A DNA stretch of 64,000 bases from Fimbriimonas sp. (GTDB lineage: Bacteria > Armatimonadota > Fimbriimonadia > Fimbriimonadales > Fimbriimonadaceae). Below the pieces are notes generated by a model. It saw only the letters and a program-made list of their open reading frames with translations, was not told the origin of the DNA and made no database searches. Position numbers and translations under genes: made by a program. Shown here piece by piece: positions 51,462 through 61,008 of the stretch. Positions within the stretch are counted from its first letter, which is position 1, and each line of letters begins with the position of its first letter. Location: positions 1-64,000 of the forward strand of contig JARLGV010000071.1 in assembly GCA_031292555.1 (NCBI GenBank), written 5' to 3'.

Positions 51462-52958
51462 CTAGATCCCTGTGTTCCGGAATGTATCGCCGACATCCCA
51501 AACCGCCGCCCGTTCCTGCAGTTTCATCGCCGGAGACGACACGTGACTGGCCGTAGTGAGGATCTGACACAACTCGGAAGGGGGCAAGCCTGGACGCCAA
51601 CTCGAGAACTCCCGGTCCAAGAAGCCAGTATCGATATCCGCACTTCGAAAGCCTGGATGATCAAGCACATCGATCAGATACGCAATATTGGTGTTCACTC
51701 CCAGAATGTGGAAGTCGAGCAACGCCGTAATCAAGCGGTCGATTGTCGATGCACGAGTCTCTCCGTGAGCAATCACCTTCGCAAGAAGTGAATCGTAGAA
51801 CCGAGGCACTACCTTACCAGGTCCATAACCGCTGTCTACGCGAATTCCTGGACCCCTAGGCTCTGTCCAAGCTACGATCTTCCCGACCGAGGGCAGGAAC
51901 CCGGCGGATGGGTCTTCTGCGACGACGCGCGCCTCAATGGCATACCCTTGAATCGCGGTTCGGGCCGTCAGGCGTTCAAGATCCGTGAGCGATTCGCCGG
52001 AAGCGATTCGAAGCTGCCATCTGACTAGGTCCAATCCAGTCACTGCTTCAGTGACCGGATGTTCTACCTGAAGTCTAGTGTTTACTTCTAGAAAATAGAA
52101 CTTACTTGCCACCTCATCGACCATGAACTCAACCGTCGCCGCACCGACATAGTTGGCATAGGCGACGAGGCGCCTTGCCGACTCTGCCATCGCTTCCCAC
52201 ATCGGCGGGTTCGTGGACAGATATGGAGACGGCGCCTCCTCGATCAGTTTCTGATGTCGACGCTGAAGAGAGCACTCCCTTTCAAAGAGGCAACTTACGT
52301 TTCCCTTCGAATCCGCCAAGACCTGGACTTCCACGTGGCGGGGGCGTTCGACGAGTTTTTCCACCATCATGGTTCCGTCGCCGAACGCATTTCTGGCCTC
52401 CTCAGATGCCATCGTCAGCATCGCGTCGAACTGGCTTGGGTCGTGCAGGGCCCGCATGCCGCGCCCTCCTCCGCCGGCAGATGCCTTCAACATGATGGGA
52501 TAGCCGATTTCAAGGGCGGCACTCTTTAGGGTCTCCACCGACGCTTGAGGGTCGTAGCAGCCAGGTACGATCGGCGCTCCGACTTGAACGGCGATCGCCT
52601 TGGCGTCGGACTTTGAGCCGAGCATCCTCATCGCCGACGCAGATGGCCCAACGAACACAAGGCCAGCTTCGATGCATGCCTCCGCAAATGCTGGACGCTC
52701 CGCCAAGAAGCCATATCCGGGATGGATAGCGTCTGCGCCCGTGGCGTGTGCCGCTTCGATGATACGCCCGATGTTCAGGTAGCTTGCCGACGGCTCCGGA
52801 CCGCCAATGCAGACCGATTCATCGGCCATTGCAGTGTGAATGGCGTCCAGATCGGCTTCGCTGGTGACGGCAACCGATCGAATGCCCATTTCTCTTGCGG
52901 CGCGAATGACCCGAACTGCAATCTCGCCCCGGTTTGCGACCAACAGTTTTCGGATCAT
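51462..52958 (-). CDS. Biotin carboxylase subunit, probable truncated methylcrotonyl-CoA carboxylase alpha
   Basis: 498 residues. The biotin carboxylase fold is complete: LVANRGEIAVRVIRAARE, HPGYGFLAE, the ATP-grasp loop KASAGGGGRGMR, EVQVLADSKGN, RRHQKLIEEAPS and EVNTRLQVEHPVTE. After the BC domain the protein runs about 50 residues and ends at AAVWDVGDTFRNTGI. That segment resembles the junction to the BT domain of carboxylase alpha subunits (SPWD..GF). The BT and biotin-carrier domains are missing. It shares an ATGA overlap with a methylglutaconyl-CoA hydratase-like gene, which points to leucine catabolism rather than AccC, although an AccC assignment is possible. Confidence 0.82.
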   Translation of the reverse strand: MIRKLLVANRGEIAVRVIRAAREMGIRSVAVTSEADLDAIHTAMADESVCIGGPEPSASYLNIGRIIEAAHATGADAIHPGYGFLAERPAFAEACIEAGLVFVGPSASAMRMLGSKSDAKAIAVQVGAPIVPGCYDPQASVETLKSAALEIGYPIMLKASAGGGGRGMRALHDPSQFDAMLTMASEEARNAFGDGTMMVEKLVERPRHVEVQVLADSKGNVSCLFERECSLQRRHQKLIEEAPSPYLSTNPPMWEAMAESARRLVAYANYVGAATVEFMVDEVASKFYFLEVNTRLQVEHPVTEAVTGLDLVRWQLRIASGESLTDLERLTARTAIQGYAIEARVVAEDPSAGFLPSVGKIVAWTEPRGPGIRVDSGYGPGKVVPRFYDSLLAKVIAHGETRASTIDRLITALLDFHILGVNTNIAYLIDVLDHPGFRSADIDTGFLDREFSSWRPGLPPSELCQILTTASHVSSPAMKLQERAAVWDVGDTFRNTGI

Positions 52959-53710
52959 GGCGACACCGCGTACCGGGCGGGACGCCGCTCCAGAAAGGCC
53001 GAAACGCCTTCTCTTGCTTCATCGGTCGAACGGATCTTCGCGAGTAGCCTGGCCGACTCCTCCAACGATAGCGGAGGATTCTGGGCTATCCGCTTCGCTT
53101 CAGACACCGCTTTCGGTCCGGCCGCCAAGATAGCCTTCACTCGCCTTTCCACCGCGAAGGCTAGATCGGCATGAACGACCATGTCGTGGATCAACCCGAT
53201 ATGCAACGCGCGTTCGGCATTGAACAACTCTCCCGTCGTGAAAAGCGACCGGGCATGGCCTGCACCAATCTTCTGGATTACGAAGGGCGAAATGGTTGCC
53301 GGTACAAGACCCAAGCGCACCTCGCTAAACGCGAACTGGGCATCGGAGGCCGCGACTGCGACATCGGCGGCCGCGACCAAGCCGCAACCGCCACCAAAGG
53401 TGGCGCCGTGAATCTTCGCAACGATTGGAACCGGACACTCCAGCATGGATTGAAACACCCAAGCAAGGCGGAACGCGTCCTCGTAGTTCTGTTCCTCGGT
53501 ATAGGCGGCCACTCGGCGCATATAGTTCAAGTCACCACCTGCACAAAATGACAGCCCGTCGCCGGCAAGCACGACCACGCGCGTCGGTTCTGCGACCGTC
53601 GTAAAGGTCTCGTAGAGGTCTTGGATCAGCTCTTCGTCCAGAGCGTTCCGAACATCCGGCCTCTCGAGAGTGACATAGAGAACGGGACCGTTCGACTCCA
53701 CTCTGAGCAT
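52955..53710 (-). CDS. Enoyl-CoA hydratase, methylglutaconyl-CoA hydratase-like
   Basis: 251 residues from ATG 53710 (MLRVESNGPVLYVTLERPDV); the longer frame to 53806 is unsupported and overlaps another gene. Crotonase signatures: SFCAGGDLNYMRRV, IHGATFGGGCGLVAAADVAVA and SEVRLGLVPATISPFVI. The LGLVPATISP block is typical of methylglutaconyl-CoA hydratase (LiuC/AUH). It would hydrate 3-methylglutaconyl-CoA to HMG-CoA in leucine breakdown. It is translationally coupled (ATGA) to the carboxylase alpha gene, whose enzyme would supply its substrate. Confidence 0.85.
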   Translation of the reverse strand: MLRVESNGPVLYVTLERPDVRNALDEELIQDLYETFTTVAEPTRVVVLAGDGLSFCAGGDLNYMRRVAAYTEEQNYEDAFRLAWVFQSMLECPVPIVAKIHGATFGGGCGLVAAADVAVAASDAQFAFSEVRLGLVPATISPFVIQKIGAGHARSLFTTGELFNAERALHIGLIHDMVVHADLAFAVERRVKAILAAGPKAVSEAKRIAQNPPLSLEESARLLAKIRSTDEAREGVSAFLERRPARYAVSP

Positions 53711-53792
53711 GAATGGCAGTATGGCACGACCGCTGTGTGGCAGAATCGATGTCGAAACGAATCCGGGACTGCGATACCGGAGCCGACCGCCG

Positions 53793-54311
53793 ATGATCCA
53801 AAGCAACGTCTATCAAATCACCCGAACCGAACTTGCGCGCCTTGCAAGCGAAGAGTATCTGGCCCAGTTCTGGTGGTTTGTCGCCGCAGTGCCGGCCTTT
53901 GGTCTCGTCGCCATCATCTTCGCCGACGGCGCACTAAGAGTCATCGGAGGAATGGCGGTGCTTTGGCCCTTCTCAATTCCTGCTCGTTCGGTCGTTTCGA
54001 CATCGAAGTCGAGCCGGCTATTCAACGCTGGATGCCATGTCGAACTGTCCGATGGCCAGATTCGCTTCATCGGTGAATACCGCAATGGCAAACGACTTCG
54101 TTACACGGTAGAACTTGATCGAATCAAGGAGGTCCGCCATCGGCGGGACATGCTGCTGGTACGCACCCGACTACCGGGGTTCCTGCCGATACGGGCAAAC
54201 GCATTCGCCACTGAGACCGACCGGAATGCGTTCATTTCCGAAATCGAAGCCTCGATCGCCGCGCGCGGAGAAGAGCCTGCTGTGAGCGGCGACCAAGGCG
54301 CGCCTGGCTAG
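53793..54311 (+). CDS. Membrane protein with YcxB-like C-terminal domain
   Basis: 172 residues from ATG 53793 (MIQSNVYQITRTELARLAS). One or two hydrophobic helices (FWWFVAAVPAFGLVAIIFA; GGMAVLWPFSIPA) are followed by a beta-rich domain: LSDGQIRFIGEYRNGKRL, RIKEVRHRRDMLLVRTRLPG and FATETDRNAFISEIEA. This resembles the YcxB-like domain of small bacterial membrane proteins. It is divergent from the hydratase gene and converges on the S9 peptidase. Role unknown. Confidence 0.65.
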   Translation: MIQSNVYQITRTELARLASEEYLAQFWWFVAAVPAFGLVAIIFADGALRVIGGMAVLWPFSIPARSVVSTSKSSRLFNAGCHVELSDGQIRFIGEYRNGKRLRYTVELDRIKEVRHRRDMLLVRTRLPGFLPIRANAFATETDRNAFISEIEASIAARGEEPAVSGDQGAPG

Positions 54312-54331
54312 TCTCCTTGCCGCGAAGCGAC

Positions 54332-57031
54332 CTAAGGACCGTCGATCTGCTTCAGAAGGGGGATATCGTCCGTCACCCACGGTTCCGGCTTGGCGTTCTT
54401 GAGGTAGACGTCCAAGAAGTGCCTTACTCGGTGGGCATAGTCAAGCTGATTCGCCCGCTTAGCCAGTCCGTGATTTTCGCCCGCGTATAGGAGCATGACC
54501 GCCGGCTTGCCCATCCGGCGAAGTGTATTGTACAAATATTGCCCCTGGTGCCAGTCCACTGCTCCGTCTTGATCGCCAAACGTGAACAGGATCGGTGTCG
54601 TCCGTTTGGCCGATTGCCATACGGGCGAATTGTCGAAATAGACTTTCGGATCCTCCCAGAACGGAACCTCCATGCGGCCCTGGCTGGTTTCGAAAATCTG
54701 CTGGTCCGTCATGCCCGAGTTCCAATAGAAGCTGTTGTACATGCTCGTCAATTCGCTTAGCGGCGCCCCCGCCACTCCGACGGCGAACGCCTTGCTGACG
54801 GTCGTCACGAAGGCGGTTTCGTAGGCGCCCCACGAATGCCCCATCAAGCCGATCTTTGTGCTGTCAACCCCGACGTGCTTGGCCAGCACCGCATCTACGG
54901 CCGGTTCGAGGCAATCAAGCGCCGACTTGCCGGGGTTTCGGGGCCGGTAAGCGATGTCGGGCAGGAATACGAAGTAGCCGTTCTGCGATAGGACCTGAGG
55001 GTTGTAGGCGCTCCGATCGACAGGCCCGACATAGGCGTGCAGGTTGTTGCTCTCCCTTTCATAGATGTACGTCACCATCGGATAGGTGCGTCCTTTGACG
55101 TAGTCTGCCGGGTAGATCAGGGCGCCTTGTAGTTCCTTCCCCCAACGGCTCTTGTAGGTGACAAGTTCCGATTTGCCCCATGCGAAGTTCGCCTGCTGCG
55201 GATTGGTCTTGCTCTCCGGCTTGCTTTGGCTCATCTCGGTGTTGGTCAGAAAGAGGTTGGGAGACTTCTCGAATGAACCCATTGTGAAGATCATCCGGTC
55301 GACGTCTTTGGCCTTGATCAGGCTTCCGATCGCCGCGTTATCTATGATCAGCATCTTGCCCTTGCCTTTAGAATCGCACTTGTAGAAGCCGGATGCCTTG
55401 AGGTCGTCGTCGAAGGCACTGAAGTAGAAGGGATTCTGAAGGCTAGGTCCATCCTCGGGGTGATCGGGCTGGACCAAGCGGAAGATCTCGTGGTCCTTCC
55501 GACCATTGGTAAGGGGCGTCGCTGAATTCACAACCGTCCGGAAAAGCGTGCAGTCGTATTTGTCCTCAAGAACGACGCCGTCGTCGTTCGCCAGCCAGAT
55601 TGGTGGCGCCACCGGAGGCTTTTCGGGAACTGTGTGGTCATCGTCCACATCGTCGAACGGCTCGTGAATGTCGCCAGTCATGTTGAGCTTCTTGTCGCCA
55701 GCAATGTCGTAGAGCCACCAGTTTCGGCGCTCGAAGTAGGCGATGTACTTGCCCTTTCGCGACGGAGCCGGGGTCCATTGGGTCCGCTCCACCATCTTCG
55801 TTCTGTGACCGGTGTGAGTATTGACCACGACGACGTCGCGATAGGTGATGCCGTTGCTAACCGGATTCTGATAGGGCGTCGGATCGATCACCACGGCATT
55901 GTCGAATCCGTAGAGCAGCGAGGCGGACTGCACCTTCCCGTCGGAGATGGTCTGAAGCTCGTTCAACTTCGGATGCCAAACCCAAAGCGCGGTTTTCAAC
56001 TTGTCCTGACCTGCTTGAACCTTTTGCTGAGGGATGGCGCGAACCGCCTTGGTGTTCCAGATCTCCACGCCTGGCTTGTCTTCCGGCTTCCCCTGAGGCT
56101 TCTTCTTGTCCTTCCAGTCAACGACGCCAAAGGCGGCGGCGGAACCGTCCTCATTCAATTGAAAGGCTCCAAACTCGGCAATTCGGCTGCTCTTCGGGAA
56201 ACCGACCTGTTTCGATGGGTCCAAGGAAATGTATGTCGGATGTGGATTGTGCAGGTCGGACACGATAACCGCCACATTCGCATCGCCATCCTTCTTCTCG
56301 TCGACGGTTCCGATCAGGAACGCCAGGACGTCAGCCTTACGAGCCCAGGTCAGGTCATAGACATTCTCCTTGCCCCAGGCAAGGGTTCGAAGCACCTGAG
56401 TTGCTGGATCGTAGAGTTGAACGCCCTTTTCGCCGTTATCGCCTCGAATGGAAAAGGCGAGCAACGTCCCTGAATCGTTCGGCGTCGCCATGGCGACATT
56501 TCCGATGGTAAGCATGTCGCCGTTTGCGAGGTTGATGCACTCAACGTCGCCGCCCGCATCCGGCCTCGACTCGCCCCGGTACCGGATCAGAACTAGGGTT
56601 CGGCTGCCCTTAAGAAAGTGAAATGACTGGACAGCTTCGAAAACCCGGTCGACGCCCGTGCTCAGATTCTTGAGAGCGAACTTCGTCACAACGGGCTTCT
56701 TCTCCTCGGCGAGCTTGTCAGCCTCCTTTTTCGAGGGACCGATCAGGTAACCGCACCACTTTGAGTCGTCCGAGAACTGAGCGCCGACTCCACTTGGCAC
56801 GTCGGTTCGCTCCGGCCCATCGCTGTTCTTCAAGACCAATCGAATCTCGCCGTCGACCCGCGGAAGCTGGTACGTGAGCCAGTGACCGTCGTTACTGATC
56901 TGCTGACCTACAAGTGCCTCCCATTGCCCGAAGTCCTCCGGCTTCAGTGTTCGCTTGACTTGCCCCATCGAGCAGGCAATCAGGCCTCCGGCCAAGGCAA
57001 CGACAAGAATTCTTACGGGTGTTCGCGACAT
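54332..57031 (-). CDS. S9-family prolyl oligopeptidase-like lipoprotein
   Basis: 899 residues. The N-terminus has a signal with a lipobox (GGLIAC), so it is probably a lipoprotein. A long beta-propeller-like region (about residues 30-600) precedes the alpha/beta hydrolase domain. The catalytic Ser is in LMGHSWGAYE (about 732), Asp in GDQDGAVDW (about 822) and His in GENHG (about 852). S9 enzymes cleave oligopeptides; at the cell surface it would scavenge peptides. Divergent from the metzincin gene (99 bp between starts). Confidence 0.88.
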   Translation of the reverse strand: MSRTPVRILVVALAGGLIACSMGQVKRTLKPEDFGQWEALVGQQISNDGHWLTYQLPRVDGEIRLVLKNSDGPERTDVPSGVGAQFSDDSKWCGYLIGPSKKEADKLAEEKKPVVTKFALKNLSTGVDRVFEAVQSFHFLKGSRTLVLIRYRGESRPDAGGDVECINLANGDMLTIGNVAMATPNDSGTLLAFSIRGDNGEKGVQLYDPATQVLRTLAWGKENVYDLTWARKADVLAFLIGTVDEKKDGDANVAVIVSDLHNPHPTYISLDPSKQVGFPKSSRIAEFGAFQLNEDGSAAAFGVVDWKDKKKPQGKPEDKPGVEIWNTKAVRAIPQQKVQAGQDKLKTALWVWHPKLNELQTISDGKVQSASLLYGFDNAVVIDPTPYQNPVSNGITYRDVVVVNTHTGHRTKMVERTQWTPAPSRKGKYIAYFERRNWWLYDIAGDKKLNMTGDIHEPFDDVDDDHTVPEKPPVAPPIWLANDDGVVLEDKYDCTLFRTVVNSATPLTNGRKDHEIFRLVQPDHPEDGPSLQNPFYFSAFDDDLKASGFYKCDSKGKGKMLIIDNAAIGSLIKAKDVDRMIFTMGSFEKSPNLFLTNTEMSQSKPESKTNPQQANFAWGKSELVTYKSRWGKELQGALIYPADYVKGRTYPMVTYIYERESNNLHAYVGPVDRSAYNPQVLSQNGYFVFLPDIAYRPRNPGKSALDCLEPAVDAVLAKHVGVDSTKIGLMGHSWGAYETAFVTTVSKAFAVGVAGAPLSELTSMYNSFYWNSGMTDQQIFETSQGRMEVPFWEDPKVYFDNSPVWQSAKRTTPILFTFGDQDGAVDWHQGQYLYNTLRRMGKPAVMLLYAGENHGLAKRANQLDYAHRVRHFLDVYLKNAKPEPWVTDDIPLLKQIDGP

Positions 57032-57130
57032 GACAGCTTGGTTACGCTACCATATCCCAGTGATACGGACAAGTAAGGCGGATGAGTTTGCCTCCCAGGC
57101 AAACTCCCGTTCCTGTCCACCAAAACGACT

Positions 57131-59641
57131 ATGACTCCTTCCTTGCGCACGCCCGCGATTGTCGCCCTCATCCTTTGCGTTCATGCCGCCGGTGCGGTTC
57201 AGGACCCACCGTCATCCATGGGGCAAGAACCCGGGAAGCCCGGATCTCTCCGCAAATACGCAGACATCGTGACCAAAGACGCCGTGTCCCAAACCGGCAT
57301 GTTCAAAGTGCATAGGATCGACGACCGAGTGCTCTTCGAGATCCCTCCAACGATGATGGGTCGCGACCTTCTGTGGCAAACCGAAGTCGCCGAGCTCCCT
57401 CAGAACGTCGGCTATCCCGGCACGGCGGCAGGCTCGCGCGTCGTTACTTTCACCCGGCGAAAGAACAAAATCTACTTGCGCAATGTCGACTTCTCGATGC
57501 GAACCGAGGCAGACGGCGCCCGTAAGGTCGCGATCGACGCCAATTCAGTCCAACCAATTCTAATGGCGTTCGAGGTCCAGACGGAGAATGGAGACAAGTC
57601 GGCGGTAATCGACGTGTCCAATCTCTTCACGAGCGACCCGCAGGACTTTTCCGTGCGAGAGGCAATCGGCACGGCTGGAGCCGACCCGTCCCGCTCCTAC
57701 ATCGACCGAGTGAAGGCGTTTCCCGACAACATCGAAGTCCGATCCTTCCTTACGTTTGGCGCAGGGATGCCCAGCTTCAGTATGTTCGGTCCGGCCAGGG
57801 GCGGGAGTTCCAGCGCCATCAGCGCGACCGTCCACTACAGCATCGTCCTCCTTCCAGAGAAGCCCATGATGGGCCGACTGAAAGATAGTCGGATCGGATA
57901 CTTCACGAGCGCATTTACTGAGTACGGCCGCAAAGAGAACCGACCCATTCAGCGCGAGTACATCGACCGATTTCGACTCGTAAAAAAGTTCCCGAACCTA
58001 CCGGTTTCCGACCCGATCAAGCCGATCGTGTTCTACTTGAGCCGAGAAGTACCCGAGAAGTGGCGACCTTATCTGAAGAAGGCGGTGGAAGACTGGCGCC
58101 CTGCGTTTGAAACCGCCGGGTTCTCAAACGCCATTTCCTGCCTCGATGCGCCGACTCCGCTAGACGATCCAAACTGGGATCCAGAGGATGTTCGCTATTC
58201 GGTCATTCGATGGGCACCCTCAACGACCCAAAATGCGATGGGGCCCTCTATTCAGGACCCACGAAGCTCAGAGACGATCTCCGCCCACATCATCGTTTGG
58301 GACAACGTCGTGGAACTCGTCGAGGCGTGGTATTTCTCACAGGCCGCCGCGGTAGACCCCGCGGCTCGCCACCTTCCATTGTCCGACGAACTGATGGGCA
58401 CGCTTCTGCGCTACGTGGTTGCCCACGAAGTGGGCCACACGCTTGGGCTCGAACATAACTTCAAGGCAAGCTCGGCGTATTCGATCGCCCAACTTCGCGA
58501 TCCCAAATTCACGTCCGAGCATGGCGTCGCCGCATCGATCATGAGCTACTCCCGTTACAACTACGTGACGCAGCCAGGCGACGGTGTGAAGCAGTTGATC
58601 GGCATGATCGGACCTTACGACAAATTCGCGATCCACTACGGCTATGCGCCGATCCCCTCCGCCAAGAACCCCGACGATGAGAAGCCCACCCTCGATCGAT
58701 GGCTCTCGGAGCAAGTGACTAACCCTTGGGTCCGATTCGGCAATTACCGCTACCCTGAAGATCCCACCACCGAATCGGAGCGGATCGGCGACGACTCGGT
58801 CGAGGCGGCTCGACTGGGTCTGCTGAATATCGACCGCATCGCCAGGAACTATCTTCTGGAGGCAGGCACGAAATACGGAGAAGACTACAGCAGATTGGCC
58901 TCTCTGCTCTCGGCGCTCAGAAACCAACGCCTTACTGAACTCTTTCACGTATCCGACCTCGTAGGAGGCGTCGTCGAAACGGACTATCACTCGGGAAGGG
59001 GATCGGACGTTTTCCGCCCGGTTCCTGCCGAGCAGCAGGCAAAGGCAGTTAAGTTCATCGCCGATGTCGGCTTTCATATCGCCTCCGACCTTTACCAGCC
59101 CGCCATTCTCAACCGTATTCAGCCGGATGGAAACGTGTCTCTCGTGAATTCAGACCAGCAGATCATGCTCTCGTCTCTTCTCTCGTCGAGCGTCGTGCGA
59201 CGGCTCCTGGACAACGAGGCGCTGAACGGGACCAAGGCATATCGCGTGTCGCAGCTAGTTGCTGACGTGACCAATGGCGTCTGGACTGAGTTGGCGGCGT
59301 CTCGCGTGAGCGTAGATATCTATCGCCGAGCCCTGCAGCGGTCCTATCTGGACACCTTCGACGCCAAGATCAACGGTTCGCAGAAGGACGAGCTGCGTCT
59401 CTATGCGAAGGACGCATTGAAGGGGCTGACTTCAAAGATCGACCATGCGATTGCCAGATCCTCGGACAAAATCACTTCTCTCCATCTGGCCGACTGCCGG
59501 AAACAAATCGAATCTATTTTGCTCGGCAAGACCAACCGTTCGAGCCAGTCAATTCCCCAGATGTTCAGCCCGTTCGGAGCCGCCATCGACCCGCGACAGT
59601 GCCGTTTGATGCCGCCGATACCGCCGCTGCCGAGAGAGTGA
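57131..59641 (+). CDS. Secreted zinc metalloprotease, DUF4953/DUF5117 type
   Basis: 836 residues with a signal peptide (MTPSLRTPAIVALILCVHAAGA). DUF5118/DUF5117-type N-terminal regions include RVLFEIPPTMMGRDLLWQTE and GYPGTAAGSRVVTF. The metzincin zinc site HEVGHTLGLEHNF (about residues 432-444) is followed by a Met-turn ASIMSYSRYNY. The remaining C-terminal part is helical. It probably degrades extracellular proteins and is divergent from the S9 peptidase, an evident pairing for protein scavenging. Ends 12 bp from the converging nadE. Confidence 0.9.
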   Translation: MTPSLRTPAIVALILCVHAAGAVQDPPSSMGQEPGKPGSLRKYADIVTKDAVSQTGMFKVHRIDDRVLFEIPPTMMGRDLLWQTEVAELPQNVGYPGTAAGSRVVTFTRRKNKIYLRNVDFSMRTEADGARKVAIDANSVQPILMAFEVQTENGDKSAVIDVSNLFTSDPQDFSVREAIGTAGADPSRSYIDRVKAFPDNIEVRSFLTFGAGMPSFSMFGPARGGSSSAISATVHYSIVLLPEKPMMGRLKDSRIGYFTSAFTEYGRKENRPIQREYIDRFRLVKKFPNLPVSDPIKPIVFYLSREVPEKWRPYLKKAVEDWRPAFETAGFSNAISCLDAPTPLDDPNWDPEDVRYSVIRWAPSTTQNAMGPSIQDPRSSETISAHIIVWDNVVELVEAWYFSQAAAVDPAARHLPLSDELMGTLLRYVVAHEVGHTLGLEHNFKASSAYSIAQLRDPKFTSEHGVAASIMSYSRYNYVTQPGDGVKQLIGMIGPYDKFAIHYGYAPIPSAKNPDDEKPTLDRWLSEQVTNPWVRFGNYRYPEDPTTESERIGDDSVEAARLGLLNIDRIARNYLLEAGTKYGEDYSRLASLLSALRNQRLTELFHVSDLVGGVVETDYHSGRGSDVFRPVPAEQQAKAVKFIADVGFHIASDLYQPAILNRIQPDGNVSLVNSDQQIMLSSLLSSSVVRRLLDNEALNGTKAYRVSQLVADVTNGVWTELAASRVSVDIYRRALQRSYLDTFDAKINGSQKDELRLYAKDALKGLTSKIDHAIARSSDKITSLHLADCRKQIESILLGKTNRSSQSIPQMFSPFGAAIDPRQCRLMPPIPPLPRE

Positions 59642-59653
59642 AGTGGCTAGGCG

Positions 59654-60517
59654 TCAGAAATCGACAGGACGCAGGTAATACTCGCCGATCGCCGATGCGC
59701 TCAGCATCGCAACGGTCGGGAGTCGTCGCTTCCAGTGAGTCGTGTCGACGCGCTTCCACACCAGTTCAACCTCAGCCGCCGCGAATCCCATCTCGATGAG
59801 CTTGTCCCTGGTGTAGCCCTGGGTCATGAAGTGTAGAATCCGATCGGCCTTGGCGTAGGTGATCCCAAAGTCTGATTCGTCCGTCTGCCCCTTGATCAGA
59901 TCCGCCGAGGCAGGCTTCTCTATGATCTCCCGTGGAACACCCAACTCCTTTGCCAGTTGCCAAACCTGTGTCTTGAACATATCGCCGATTGGGTTGATGG
60001 GGGGCGAGTCATCCGCGTGCCACGTGTAGTAGCCGAAGAGCCTCTCACTCTTGTTGCCGGTTCCGATCGGCAGTCCGCCCAGTTTCGCCCCCTGATCGAA
60101 AATCACGATCATCCGAGTTCGGGCGCAAACGTTACCTAGCCTGCTTGGGCTGATCTCTGGCTCATGGCTACCGACATATCCGTCGACCATCGGCGTGATC
60201 TCAATCGTCCTGGCTTGGATCCCTAGATCCGAAACGACCAAATTGGCATGATCTACGCTCTCCTGCGACGAGATCTTGTACGGCATGCGGAACGCGAAAA
60301 CGTTCTCGGGGCCGAACGCACGCGCACAAAGGTATGCGACCACCGCGGAATCGACGCCCCCGGATAGACCCAGGACGGCACGCTTGACGCCTCGTCTTCG
60401 GATGCACTCATCCTGAAGAAACCGAATGAGCCAGTCGGCGACAAGCGGCGCGTTGATCTCGAGGGGACCGTTGGAGTTCGCATCGAACGCGGGAGCGCGC
60501 AGGACCTTGAGCGGCAT
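59654..60517 (-). CDS. nadE: NAD(+) synthetase NadE
   Basis: 287 residues. The ATP pyrophosphatase loop GLSGGVDSAV (about residues 49-58), GNVCARTRMIVIFD, GTGNKSERLFGYYTWH and PIGDMFKTQVWQLAKELG are diagnostic. It makes NAD from deamido-NAD. No nitrilase domain is fused, so it uses ammonia or a separate glutaminase. KPASADLIKGQTDESDFG is the conserved substrate loop. The gene is divergent from a small membrane protein; the 200-bp region between holds two weak hairpins (60594-60611 and 60668-60691) and no clear promoter. Confidence 0.94.
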   Translation of the reverse strand: MPLKVLRAPAFDANSNGPLEINAPLVADWLIRFLQDECIRRRGVKRAVLGLSGGVDSAVVAYLCARAFGPENVFAFRMPYKISSQESVDHANLVVSDLGIQARTIEITPMVDGYVGSHEPEISPSRLGNVCARTRMIVIFDQGAKLGGLPIGTGNKSERLFGYYTWHADDSPPINPIGDMFKTQVWQLAKELGVPREIIEKPASADLIKGQTDESDFGITYAKADRILHFMTQGYTRDKLIEMGFAAAEVELVWKRVDTTHWKRRLPTVAMLSASAIGEYYLRPVDF

Positions 60518-60716
60518 GCCTAATAGGATACTTGTTCGCCGGCGGGCCGATTTCGGTCAGGCATGCTCATGGCCCACCGTATATCGGACGCCTTTCACTT
60601 TATGAAGTGAATCCGCCGCGAATCATCCGAATTCTGCATCCTTCCCTCACAATCAGTCGTTAGAGGGGATAGGACTCAATCGAAGCCTATCATTGGCTCC
60701 GGGGGTAGAAAAACAA

Positions 60717-60917
60717 ATGTCATCCACAACGCGACAAATACTCACGACGCTTGCCGCCATCGTCATCGGATTCATCGTGCTGCGATGGGCCGTCCACCTC
60801 GCAATCGGCGTAATCCTGGGCCTGCTTCCGTTGGCGCTTGTCGTCGGCGGAATCTACGTGGCCTATCAGGTTTTCGGAAAGAAGGCCCTCGGCGGCGGAC
60901 GTAGAATCCTGCCATAG
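60717..60917 (+). CDS. Small two-helix membrane protein
   Basis: 66 residues from ATG 60717 (MSSTTRQILTTLAAIV). Two hydrophobic stretches, ILTTLAAIVIGFIVLRWAV and AIGVILGLLPLALVVGGIYVAYQVF, end in a basic Gly-rich tail (GKKALGGGRRIL). GGGGG lies 16 nt upstream as a weak ribosome site. No family recognised. It is followed by the penicillin acylase gene 91 bp later. Confidence 0.62.
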   Translation: MSSTTRQILTTLAAIVIGFIVLRWAVHLAIGVILGLLPLALVVGGIYVAYQVFGKKALGGGRRILP

Positions 60918-61008
60918 CGGCGGGTTAATTCGACAGTTTCGGGAGGTTCGAGCATCGTTTTTTCGGCTTCGGTTCCGCCCGTCGACCATCGCCGAGAGAA
61001 CTACGCCT

